This document shows, piece by piece, positions 36,826 to 44,111 of a stretch of 64,000 nucleotides of DNA. The notes beneath the pieces were generated by a model. It did no database searches and was not told where the DNA came from. It saw only the letters and a list, made by a program, of their open reading frames with translations. The DNA is from an uncultured Pseudomonadota bacterium (lineage in GTDB: Bacteria > Myxococcota_A > UBA796 > JAFGLY01), in NCBI GenBank assembly GCA_937912125.1, contig CALDOK010000389.1, positions 1 to 64,000 on the forward strand, in the 5' to 3' direction. Numbering within the stretch: position 1 is the first letter of the stretch; the number at the start of each line of letters is the position of its first letter. The position numbers were made by a program, and so were the translations under genes.

Positions 36826-37635
36826 CTAGCTGTCGGTGGGGGTGGGATCGAGGTGGGGACGCATCATGGGGGAGACGTCGTCCACGCAGTTCCGCCCCGT
36901 GGTGCGGGACAGCAGGGTGATGTCCATGATGATCCCGTTGGTGGCCGTGTCGACCAGGGAGGGGTTGGTGGTCCAGACCGCCTGGTTGTCGGCGTAGGGC
37001 TCGGTGCCGCCGATGAGGGCCTCGCGATGGTCCACCACCACCAGGGCCTTGTGGGACCAGGCCGCCTTGGCCTCGTCGCCCTCGACCGTGTCGAGCCAGC
37101 AAGAGAAGCCCGGGGGGCAGCTGATGCCGGAGGCTGGGGAGTAGAGCACCCGGTGCAGGTCCCGGTTGTTCACGGCGTTCAGGGCGTCGAGCACGCGCTC
37201 GAGCTCGCGGGGCCAGATGCTGAGGTAGACCGAGCGCTTGGCTGAGCGGATCATGGTGTCGATCCTGGCCATGACGTCTTCGTAGCGGTGCAGGATCCAC
37301 ACGGGCTCGGGCCGGTCGCGCTTGGGCAGCTTGCCCAGGCTGTCGTTCAAGCTGTCGAGCTTGGTGACCATGCTGCGGCGCATGTTGTCGATGAATGTGG
37401 CCGGGTCGGTGGCGGCGTAGCGCGCGGGCTCGCTGCCCAGGCAGAAGGTGGCGCCGGCGTCCTGCAGCTTGCGCAGCACCGTGTAGACCGCCGAGCGAGG
37501 GATGCCCGAGCGCGCGGCGACCTCGTAGCCGGTGAGCCCGTCGGTCTCGTGGTCTTCGAGCAGGGTGACATACGCCAGGGCTTCGTTACGGGTGAGCCCC
37601 AGCTCCATGAACTTGGCGATGATCATCTCGTGCAA
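36826..37635 (-). CDS. TrmB-family transcriptional regulator
   Basis: 269 aa from TTG 37635, which has GGAG six bases upstream; ATG 37626 and TTG 37647 are alternatives. The N-terminal winged helix shows LGLTRNEALAYVTLLEDH and GIPRSAVYTVLRKLQDAG, the TrmB pattern. The C-terminal half has the PLD-like sensor fold of TrmB proteins, but the HKD motif reads SHKALVVVDHREALIGG, with the first His missing, so it is a ligand sensor rather than an enzyme. TrmB regulators typically bind sugars; the effector here is unknown. An imperfect palindrome upstream (37678-37697) may be its own operator. The Cys-rich lipoprotein gene follows. Confidence 0.8.
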   Translation of the reverse strand: MHEMIIAKFMELGLTRNEALAYVTLLEDHETDGLTGYEVAARSGIPRSAVYTVLRKLQDAGATFCLGSEPARYAATDPATFIDNMRRSMVTKLDSLNDSLGKLPKRDRPEPVWILHRYEDVMARIDTMIRSAKRSVYLSIWPRELERVLDALNAVNNRDLHRVLYSPASGISCPPGFSCWLDTVEGDEAKAAWSHKALVVVDHREALIGGTEPYADNQAVWTTNPSLVDTATNGIIMDITLLSRTTGRNCVDDVSPMMRPHLDPTPTDS

Positions 37636-37677
37636 GGTCGGCTCCAAGCGCCCCGGGTGGGTCGGGGCTTCGTTGTA

Positions 37678-37697
37678 GTAACTCTATGGTGAGTCAC
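37678..37697. promoter_or_regulatory. Imperfect palindrome, candidate TrmB operator
   Basis: GTAACTC-N6-GAGTCAC, six of seven pairs matching. It is about 40 bases upstream of the regulator start, in the gap shared with the divergent lipoprotein operon starting at 37802, so it could control both directions. Confidence 0.4.
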
Positions 37698-37801
37698 GAC
37701 GCGCTGTCAACATGAGGGTGCAAAGTTTCCGCACAGTCGAATACGGGGAACCACCGCGCGTCCAGCGCCCGGCACGATCCCCCCCTGCACCGGAGTCCTC
37801 T

Positions 37802-38299
37802 ATGAAGGCCCTGATCTTCCTCTCTCTGCTGACCCTCCCCGCCTGCTTCGGCACCGAAGAGCAGGACCTGTTCGTCAACGCCACCATCGACGGCGCGGAC
37901 TACGAGGGCAGCGTGGAGGGCGCCAACCTCTTCCCCTCCGATCCCTCATGGCTGCTGCTCTTCCCTTCGGATCCGCTCCAGGGCAGCATCTTCGGCTATG
38001 TCGCCGGCGAGACCGGCAGCTGGGAGACGGTCTTCGAGGAGGCCTGCGAGACCGACTGCACCTGGCTGCAGTACGCAGTGGGCTCGGCCACCTATGTGTC
38101 GTCTTCGGGCAGCATCGCCATCGATGTCTGGACGGATCACGAGCCCGAGAACGAGTTCGACGCGCGCATCGGCTACGCGGAGGGGACCTTCGCGGGCACG
38201 CTCTCCTGCTGGATGGGCTGCGAGGGCGCGGCCGAGACGGTGGAGATCACCGACGGCGTGTTCCGCATCCAGGTCAGCCAGAGCGAGAGCGGGGAGTAG
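37802..38299 (+). CDS. Small lipoprotein, function unknown
   Basis: 165 aa from ATG 37802. Signal peptide MKALIFLSLLTLPAC with Cys15 as likely lipid site (Pro at -2 is unusual for a lipobox). The mature part is beta-rich and acidic, with two paired-Cys features (EACETDCTWL and LSCWMGCEG). No known domain recognised. First of five consecutive plus-strand lipoprotein genes with gaps of 6, 19, 11 and -17 bases, so it probably defines the operon promoter just upstream. Confidence 0.7.
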   Translation: MKALIFLSLLTLPACFGTEEQDLFVNATIDGADYEGSVEGANLFPSDPSWLLLFPSDPLQGSIFGYVAGETGSWETVFEEACETDCTWLQYAVGSATYVSSSGSIAIDVWTDHEPENEFDARIGYAEGTFAGTLSCWMGCEGAAETVEITDGVFRIQVSQSESGE

Positions 38300-38305
38300 C
38301 AGCCC

Positions 38306-39184
38306 GTGCTGGCTCGCGCGGCGCTGGTGTCGGCCCTGGCGCTGGGGGGGCTCGGCTGCGTCGGCGACCCGGGGGCGCTGCGCTGGGTCGAGATCCCGGC
38401 GGGCTCGGCATTCGTGGGCTTCGAGCCCGCGGAGCACAAGGCGTGGCTGCAGGAAGTAGAGCGAGAGAGAGAGACGGCACCTCCGCCGTCCGAGGTGGAG
38501 CTGACTCTGATGAAGCTGGGGGGCGCCGAGGTCACCCTCCCGGCGTTCCAGATGACGGCCACCGAGGTGACGGTGGGGCAGTATCGGCGCTGTGTGGAGC
38601 AGGGGGCCTGCGATGGCTCTGCGTCGGCCGCCTTCTCCCACTGTCAATGGGACGATGCGGGTCACTCCGACGAGCCGGTGGGCTGCCTGGGCTGGCAGCA
38701 GGCGCGGGACTTCGCCGCATGGGCGGGGGCGCGGCTGCCCACCGAGGCGGAGTGGGAGTACGCCGCCCGCGCCGGTACCCGGCAGCGCTTCGCGGGTACG
38801 GACAATCCCGCAGATCTGTGCCGCTACGCCAACGTGCTGGGCGTCGGAGACGGGCCGTCGGAGCTGGAGCTTCCCCATCGCTACGGCTGCGACGACGGGC
38901 AGCGCGGCGTGGCCCGGGTGGCGCGGTTCGAGCCCAACGCCTGGGGGCTGTACGACATGTCCGGCAACGCGCGGGAGTGGGTGGAGGACTTCTTCTTCGC
39001 CGAGCGAGAGGAACCCTTCGAGGTCCGGGCCCCCGATGGGTCTGTCGAGCCCGGCAGCTACCGGGTGCTGAGGGGGGGAAGCTACGAGCCTGGCAACCCC
39101 CAGGTCGAGGTCTGGCGGCGTGGCCACTGCCACGAGCAGAACCGCTACCGGGAGAACGGGTTTCGCGTGGTGCGCGAGAACTAG
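38306..39184 (+). CDS. SUMF1/FGE-fold lipoprotein
   Basis: 292 aa; GTG start seven bases after the previous stop, with GGGGAG upstream. Lipobox GLGC at Cys18. The formylglycine-generating-enzyme-like domain spans about 25-290: VEIPAGSAFVGF, TATEVTVGQYRRCVEQG, PVGCLGWQQARDFAAWAG, RLPTEAEWEYAARAG, NAWGLYDMSGNAREWVED, VLRGGSYEPG and ENGFRVV. True FGEs have a copper-binding Cys pair near the last block; here only one Cys (RRGHCHEQ) is seen, so formylglycine formation is unlikely. Second gene of the five-gene lipoprotein operon. Confidence 0.85.
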   Translation: MLARAALVSALALGGLGCVGDPGALRWVEIPAGSAFVGFEPAEHKAWLQEVERERETAPPPSEVELTLMKLGGAEVTLPAFQMTATEVTVGQYRRCVEQGACDGSASAAFSHCQWDDAGHSDEPVGCLGWQQARDFAAWAGARLPTEAEWEYAARAGTRQRFAGTDNPADLCRYANVLGVGDGPSELELPHRYGCDDGQRGVARVARFEPNAWGLYDMSGNAREWVEDFFFAEREEPFEVRAPDGSVEPGSYRVLRGGSYEPGNPQVEVWRRGHCHEQNRYRENGFRVVREN

Positions 39185-39203
39185 GTAGGGGTACACTCGA
39201 TGG

Positions 39204-40346
39204 ATGCAGATCTCCCATCGCACCCTGTCTTCGGTTTTTGTCCTCGTCCTGCTGGCCATGGCGGGCTGCACGCCCGTTCCGGACAGCGGGGGGCCGCCTG
39301 GTGACAGCGAGCCGGTGGCCGACACCGATACCGATGTGGACGCCGACAGCGACACTGACGCTGACGCCGACGCCGACGCGGACAGCGACGCCGACGCCGA
39401 CGCGGACAGCGACGCGGATAGCGACGCCGACACCGACGCCTGTGGCGACGACCTGAGTGGCAGCGCCCCTGTGGCCGGCCCCCAGGGCCTGATGATCCAG
39501 GCCCACACCTCGAGCGATCTCTGCGCCCTCGAGCGGGCCCTGGACCACGCCTGCGAGGACCACCGGGGCGGCGGCGCGGGCACTCTGCGGGATCTGGTGC
39601 TCACCGACGTGGTGCTGGCGGTGGACGGCGCGCCCAGCGAGGTCCTCAACACCGACGTGCTCGAGCTGGTGGTGGAGTACTGGGACTGCTGGGACAACGT
39701 GTTCTTCGGCACCATCCCCGAGGTCATCCTGGACGACCCCTACGACGCCAGCACCATCGAGAGTGAGAGCGCCCGTTGGACCTGGCTGTACGCCGCCCGG
39801 CGGGTGGGTGCCGACCTGGATGCCTGGCTGGATGCGAACGCGCCAGGCCGTCCCTGGCACGGCTACATCAGCTACGAGGCCCACCTCGAGGCCATGACCG
39901 ACACCAGCTACCGGGCGGCCTACGAGGCCCTGCTGCTTCAGCACAGCAACGATCTCAATGCCCTGAACCCGGGCATGGCCCAGGCCTGGTCGCCGACCTT
40001 CTGGGTGACCCCCGGAGCGGCCAACACCTCGTCCGTGCGGGCCGCCATCGCCGACCTGCTCGAGGGCGTGCCGCGGATCTCATGGTTGCTCATCCAGGAC
40101 CACCTGGGAGTCGACACCTCGTGGGACTGCCACGACGCCCTGGGTTGGCTCGCGGTGGTGGAGGATGCGGGCCCCCACTTGGCGTCGGTGCAGCTGAACG
40201 TCGAGTACTTCACTGTCGACAGTATGGGGATTCACGATGGCGATGCCAGCGAGATCGCGGCGCGTGTGGCCTGCTATCAGGCGGCCGGTGCGTCACTGGG
40301 GGCCAGCTTCGAGTGGCGTTACTGGTATGGTGTTCACGGACACTGA
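39204..40346 (+). CDS. Lipoprotein with Asp-Ala/Ser linker, function unknown
   Basis: 380 aa; ATG 39204. Lipobox MAGC, then TPVPDSGG and a 40-residue DTDTDVDADSD-type linker coded by a hexamer tract. The C-terminal 280 residues are mixed alpha/beta, with Trp-rich segments (VVEYWDCWDNVFFG) and two possible active-site-like stretches (WLLIQDHLGV, NVEYFTVDSMGIHDG) reminiscent of TIM-barrel glycosidase-like folds, though I cannot assign a family. Third gene of the lipoprotein operon. Confidence 0.7.
   Translation: MQISHRTLSSVFVLVLLAMAGCTPVPDSGGPPGDSEPVADTDTDVDADSDTDADADADADSDADADADSDADSDADTDACGDDLSGSAPVAGPQGLMIQAHTSSDLCALERALDHACEDHRGGGAGTLRDLVLTDVVLAVDGAPSEVLNTDVLELVVEYWDCWDNVFFGTIPEVILDDPYDASTIESESARWTWLYAARRVGADLDAWLDANAPGRPWHGYISYEAHLEAMTDTSYRAAYEALLLQHSNDLNALNPGMAQAWSPTFWVTPGAANTSSVRAAIADLLEGVPRISWLLIQDHLGVDTSWDCHDALGWLAVVEDAGPHLASVQLNVEYFTVDSMGIHDGDASEIAARVACYQAAGASLGASFEWRYWYGVHGH
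39321..39440 (+). repeat. GAC-GCC/GAC-AGC hexamer tract
   Basis: 120 bases of in-frame hexamers coding 40 residues of Asp alternating with Ala, Ser, Thr or Val. It is the longest complete tract of three in the window. Confidence 0.85.
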
Positions 40347-40357
40347 TCGGGGCTGAC

Positions 40358-41746
40358 ATGGATCGTTTTGGCCGCATCTTTGCGCCGCTGTTGCTGGCCG
40401 GCTGCCTGCCGCCGGCGGACACGGCCTTCCCCGGCGCGCCACCCCCGCCACCGGACTCGGGGCCCGTGCCAGATACGGGCTTCGACAGCGGGGACACCGG
40501 CTTGGCCGTGCCGGAGGACCCGGACTGCGCGATTGCCACTTGGGTGCCCACGGACCATCCGTCCATCCAGGACGCCATCGACGCGGCCAGCAGTGGCGAC
40601 ACCATCTGCGTGGAAGCGGGAACCTGGTACGAGACCCTCGACTTCTCCGGCAAGGATCTGCTCCTCATCGGGGCCTACGGTGCCGCGGTCACGACCATCG
40701 ACGCGGACGGTCCCGGGCCGGTGGTGAGCTTCGTCAGCGGCGAGGGGCCGGACGCGGAGCTGCGGGGGTTCGCGATCACGGGCGGTGTGTGCAGCGAGTA
40801 CGGTTGCAACAGCAGCTACGGCGGCGGCCTGTACATCGTCGGTGCGTCGCCCACCCTGCGCTCTGTCGTTGTCGAAGGCAACGAGGTCTACGGCTACTAT
40901 GGCGCGGCCGGTGCGGGTGTCTACGTCAGCAACTGGGCTGACCCGACCCTCATCGACGTGGTGATCCGGGACAACATCGCAGGTGCCCACTACGAAAATT
41001 CGACCCAGGGCGCGGGCCTGTACCTCGGCAGCTCCAGCGCCTGGCTCGAGCGGGTGACCATCACCGGCAACCAGGGGGGGAGCTATCCGAGCTACGGCGA
41101 CGGGCTGTACCTGTCCTATGGCGATGTGGTGATGGCCAACGTGGCCATCGTGGACAACGGCCGCCCTTCGGTCTGGCGCGGAGCGGGCCTCGGGATCTAC
41201 ATGTACAGCGCCACGCTGTACGGCCACAACGTCATCGTCGCGGGCCACCAGGCGGACAGCGGTGGGTCGCTCTACGGCCTGGGTGTGTTCGCGCAGATGA
41301 GCCACCTCGGCCTGCAGAACGCCACCATCCACGGCAACATCGGCGGTGGGGACGGCTCCCTGGGGGCCGGGCTGGACCTGATGGACAGCACGGCCACCTT
41401 GGTGAACACGGCCATCACCGGCAACATCATCTCGGACACATCCGACCCCACCACCCGTGGCGAGGGGCTGAACCTCCGCGGCGGCGGGGTGGAACTGCGG
41501 CACTGCTTGCTGTTCGACAACGGCAGCACGGATGTCTGGGGCCTGGACGACCCGGTGGGAACCGAGGGCAACATCTCGGTGGAGCCTGACTACGTGGATG
41601 TGAGCGCGGCCGATCCCCTGGACTGGGATCTCTCTCTGGCGCCGGGCTCCCAGCTCGAGGATGCAGGATCGGCGGACACCCAGGACGCTGACGGCGGGCC
41701 GGCTGACATCGGCGCCTATGGAGGCCGCGGTGGCACGTCCTGGTAG
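40358..41746 (+). CDS. Right-handed beta-helix lipoprotein
   Basis: 462 aa; ATG 40358, 11 bases after the previous stop. Lipobox LAGC, then a Pro/Asp/Gly linker. From about residue 60 the sequence has the start of a pectate-lyase-like helix (DHPSIQDAIDAASSGDTICVEAGTWYE pattern, split here as HPSIQDAIDAA and GDTICVEAGTW). Coil repeats follow with GGLYI, GAGVYVSN, GAGLYLGSS, GDGLYLSYG and GAGLDLMDS. Such folds bind or cleave polysaccharides; no catalytic Asp cluster is evident, so binding is as likely. The end overlaps the next gene by 17 bases. Confidence 0.82.
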   Translation: MDRFGRIFAPLLLAGCLPPADTAFPGAPPPPPDSGPVPDTGFDSGDTGLAVPEDPDCAIATWVPTDHPSIQDAIDAASSGDTICVEAGTWYETLDFSGKDLLLIGAYGAAVTTIDADGPGPVVSFVSGEGPDAELRGFAITGGVCSEYGCNSSYGGGLYIVGASPTLRSVVVEGNEVYGYYGAAGAGVYVSNWADPTLIDVVIRDNIAGAHYENSTQGAGLYLGSSSAWLERVTITGNQGGSYPSYGDGLYLSYGDVVMANVAIVDNGRPSVWRGAGLGIYMYSATLYGHNVIVAGHQADSGGSLYGLGVFAQMSHLGLQNATIHGNIGGGDGSLGAGLDLMDSTATLVNTAITGNIISDTSDPTTRGEGLNLRGGGVELRHCLLFDNGSTDVWGLDDPVGTEGNISVEPDYVDVSAADPLDWDLSLAPGSQLEDAGSADTQDADGGPADIGAYGGRGGTSW

Positions 41747-43433
41747 CGCCCCGCTGGCCCTGGGCCTCGGCCTGCTGCTGGCAGGCTGCGGCGACAAGGA
41801 CGACACCGGGTCCAAGATCACGCCGGACAGCGGGGACTCCAGCCCCGAGACCCACGACACCCGGGACAGCGAGCCCCCGGACAGCCCGGTGGAGACGGGC
41901 GGCGAGACCGGCGACACCACGCCCTCGCTTCCCGATCCCAACTGGTTCCCCGACAACGACGGCGATGGCTTCGGGGTCACCATCGACGGGCTGCACTCCG
42001 AGGAGGCGCTCTCCGGCTACGTGCGCGAGCCCGGCGACTGCGACGACACGGACTTCGACGTGAACCCGCTGGCGTGGGAGTCCTGCAATGGCGTGGACGA
42101 CGACTGCGACGGGGATGTGGACGAGGATGTCTGCGAGGGCAGCCTGGCTGGTGCTGATGCCATCCTGCGGGGGGTGGCGCCGAGTGAGGGCGCGGGGGCC
42201 AGCGTGTGCTGGGTCGGTGACGTGGACGGTGATGGGGTGGCAGACCTGGCCGTGGGAGCCCCCTCGGCGGACGGTGCCGAGGGCTACGAGGGGGTGGCCT
42301 ACCTGGTGTCGGGGCCGGTCAGCGGTGAGCTGTCCCTGGCGGACGCCACCGCCCGCATCCTCGGAGGTGCCGCGGACGATCTGCTGGGCGGGTCTCTCGC
42401 GGCGCCCGGTGATCTGACGGGTGACGGCCTGGCGGATCTGCTGGTGGGCGCTCGACGGGAGGACAGCGGCGGCGGGAGCGCCGGTGCGGTCTACCTGTTC
42501 GCGGGTGCCTTCAGTGGCGAGCTGGGCCCGGAGGACGCGGAGGCGGTACTGCTCGGCCAGGACGGAGACGAGATCGGCTCGGCTCTCTGCGTCGGCTTTG
42601 ACAGCGACGGGGACGGCATGGGCGAACTCATGCTGCCTGCGGAGGGCGAGGATCGGGCCTACCTGCTGTCGCTGGATGCGCTCATGGGGACCGGCTCGGT
42701 CGTCGATGTCGCGCTGGCCACCTTCACCAGCGACGTCGTGAGTGCCGCTGTGGGCGTCCCCGATCTCGACGGAGACGGGCTCGACGACCTGGTGCTCTCC
42801 AACGACAGCGACGACGCTGTGGCCAGAAATGCCGGCGCGGTGTTCGTCTTCGTGGGCGGGGTGGTCGGCGCCGTTGAGCTCTCCGATGCCGACGCGATCT
42901 GGCTGGGCGAGGGCGAGACCCACTACGCCGGCGCGACCCTGGCGGGAGTCGGGGACGTGGACGGCGACGGGCTGGGGGACCTGGCGATCCAGGCGTTGTA
43001 CGCCGGCACGTCCGAGCGGGGCACGGTCTACCTGCTGGCGGGCCCCGCCACGAGTGGCGGCAGCCTGGCAGATGCCGGTGGACGCCTCGAGGGCGAGGAC
43101 GGACACGACCTGCCCGGCTACGCGATGGCTGCGACCGGCGATCTCGACGGCGACGGCCACGCCGACATGGTCATCGGCGCCCGCGACGCGTCTGTGTTCT
43201 GGCGCGAGGGCGGCGCGGTCTACGTCGTGCACGGCCCGGTCAGCGGCACCGTGTCCCTCGCCGACGCTCACGCCCGCTGGCATGCGGAGTCCCCCGAGGA
43301 CAACGCCGGCGGCTCGGTCTCGGTGGCGGACGGCGACGGCGACGGCGTGATGGACCTGCTGGTGGGCGCGGCCAACGCCAAGGTGGATGGCGTCAGCCAT
43401 GGTGGGGCGTATGTGATCTACGGGCTGGACTGA
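41730..43433 (+). CDS. Lipoprotein with one MopE-type unit and seven FG-GAP repeats
   Basis: 567 aa from GTG 41730, five bases after GGAGG inside the previous gene; the in-frame ATG 41718 has no such site. Signal peptide MARPGSAPLALGLGLLLAGC, then C-GDKDDTG. A Ser/Asp/Pro linker leads to one MopE-type unit (CDDTDFDVNPLAWESCNG...DDDCDGDVDED) and seven FG-GAP repeats (VGDVDGDGVADLAVGAPS and similar) forming a likely beta-propeller. Last gene of the five-gene lipoprotein operon, translationally coupled to the beta-helix gene. Confidence 0.85.
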   Translation: MARPGSAPLALGLGLLLAGCGDKDDTGSKITPDSGDSSPETHDTRDSEPPDSPVETGGETGDTTPSLPDPNWFPDNDGDGFGVTIDGLHSEEALSGYVREPGDCDDTDFDVNPLAWESCNGVDDDCDGDVDEDVCEGSLAGADAILRGVAPSEGAGASVCWVGDVDGDGVADLAVGAPSADGAEGYEGVAYLVSGPVSGELSLADATARILGGAADDLLGGSLAAPGDLTGDGLADLLVGARREDSGGGSAGAVYLFAGAFSGELGPEDAEAVLLGQDGDEIGSALCVGFDSDGDGMGELMLPAEGEDRAYLLSLDALMGTGSVVDVALATFTSDVVSAAVGVPDLDGDGLDDLVLSNDSDDAVARNAGAVFVFVGGVVGAVELSDADAIWLGEGETHYAGATLAGVGDVDGDGLGDLAIQALYAGTSERGTVYLLAGPATSGGSLADAGGRLEGEDGHDLPGYAMAATGDLDGDGHADMVIGARDASVFWREGGAVYVVHGPVSGTVSLADAHARWHAESPEDNAGGSVSVADGDGDGVMDLLVGAANAKVDGVSHGGAYVIYGLD

Positions 43434-43437
43434 GGGA

Positions 43438-44064
43438 TCAGACCCGCTCGCACTGCCCCCCAAGCCTCTCGTTCAGCGCAACGTGCCAGTCCAGCACGGC
43501 CTGGGCCCTGCCCGGCAGCTCCCGGGTTCCCCAGATCACGGTGATGGTGCGGCGACTCTCGTCGGTGGTCTTGGCGCGCTGGGAGTCCTTGACGGAGTTG
43601 GCGCAGGGGCCGGCGGCGTCGTGTAGGCAGATGAGGCCCTTCAGGTCGATCTCCTGGCCGGACATGTTGAAGACATAGCGGGCACCCTCGGGGGCGATGC
43701 CCACCCGCAGGGGCTCGGAGAGCTTGTCCAGGTCCACCGTGCTCACGGGCAGGCAGCCGTGCAGGGCCGCCAGGTTGGTGGCGTCCACTGCGGCGTTGAT
43801 GAGGGGGAAGTTCCCCTTGGCGGCCACCCCCCGGATGTACTCGTTGCAGGGCTTGGAGCGACCGGCGGGCTTGAAGCCGCCGTGGCGCAGCAGGTCGCGG
43901 ACGGCCCCCTTGATGGCGTCGTCGAAGGGTGAGAACGGGACCTCGGCGTCGATGGCGGCCAGCGCCTGCAGCCAGGCGGGGGCGGGCAGCTCACCCAGGG
44001 GCGCGGGCCAGGTGGTGACGAAGGCGCGCAGGTCGAGGAGCGGGTGGGGGTCGATGGTCAGCAT
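43438..44064 (-). CDS. B3/B4 tRNA-binding-like domain protein
   Basis: 208 aa. The pattern GAVRDLLRHGGFKPAGRSKP, CNEYIRGVAAKGNFPLINAA, VDATNLAALHGCLPVS and LHDAAGPCANSVKDSQRAKT fits stand-alone proteins with the B3/B4 domain of phenylalanyl-tRNA synthetase beta. In PheRS that domain edits mischarged tRNA; free-standing versions may edit or have another role. No signal peptide, so cytoplasmic. It follows the phosphodiesterase-like gene by 47 bases and converges with the FG-GAP lipoprotein (4 bases between stops). Confidence 0.8.
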   Translation of the reverse strand: MLTIDPHPLLDLRAFVTTWPAPLGELPAPAWLQALAAIDAEVPFSPFDDAIKGAVRDLLRHGGFKPAGRSKPCNEYIRGVAAKGNFPLINAAVDATNLAALHGCLPVSTVDLDKLSEPLRVGIAPEGARYVFNMSGQEIDLKGLICLHDAAGPCANSVKDSQRAKTTDESRRTITVIWGTRELPGRAQAVLDWHVALNERLGGQCERV

Positions 44065-44111
44065 GGGGGTCCTTCGGGGCTCGGGGGCAGCGATGCCCTC
44101 CTATCGGATGT

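Noticed and set aside
39321-39440. CRISPR array or tandem-repeat locus
   Set aside because: Units are 6 bases, coding and without spacers.
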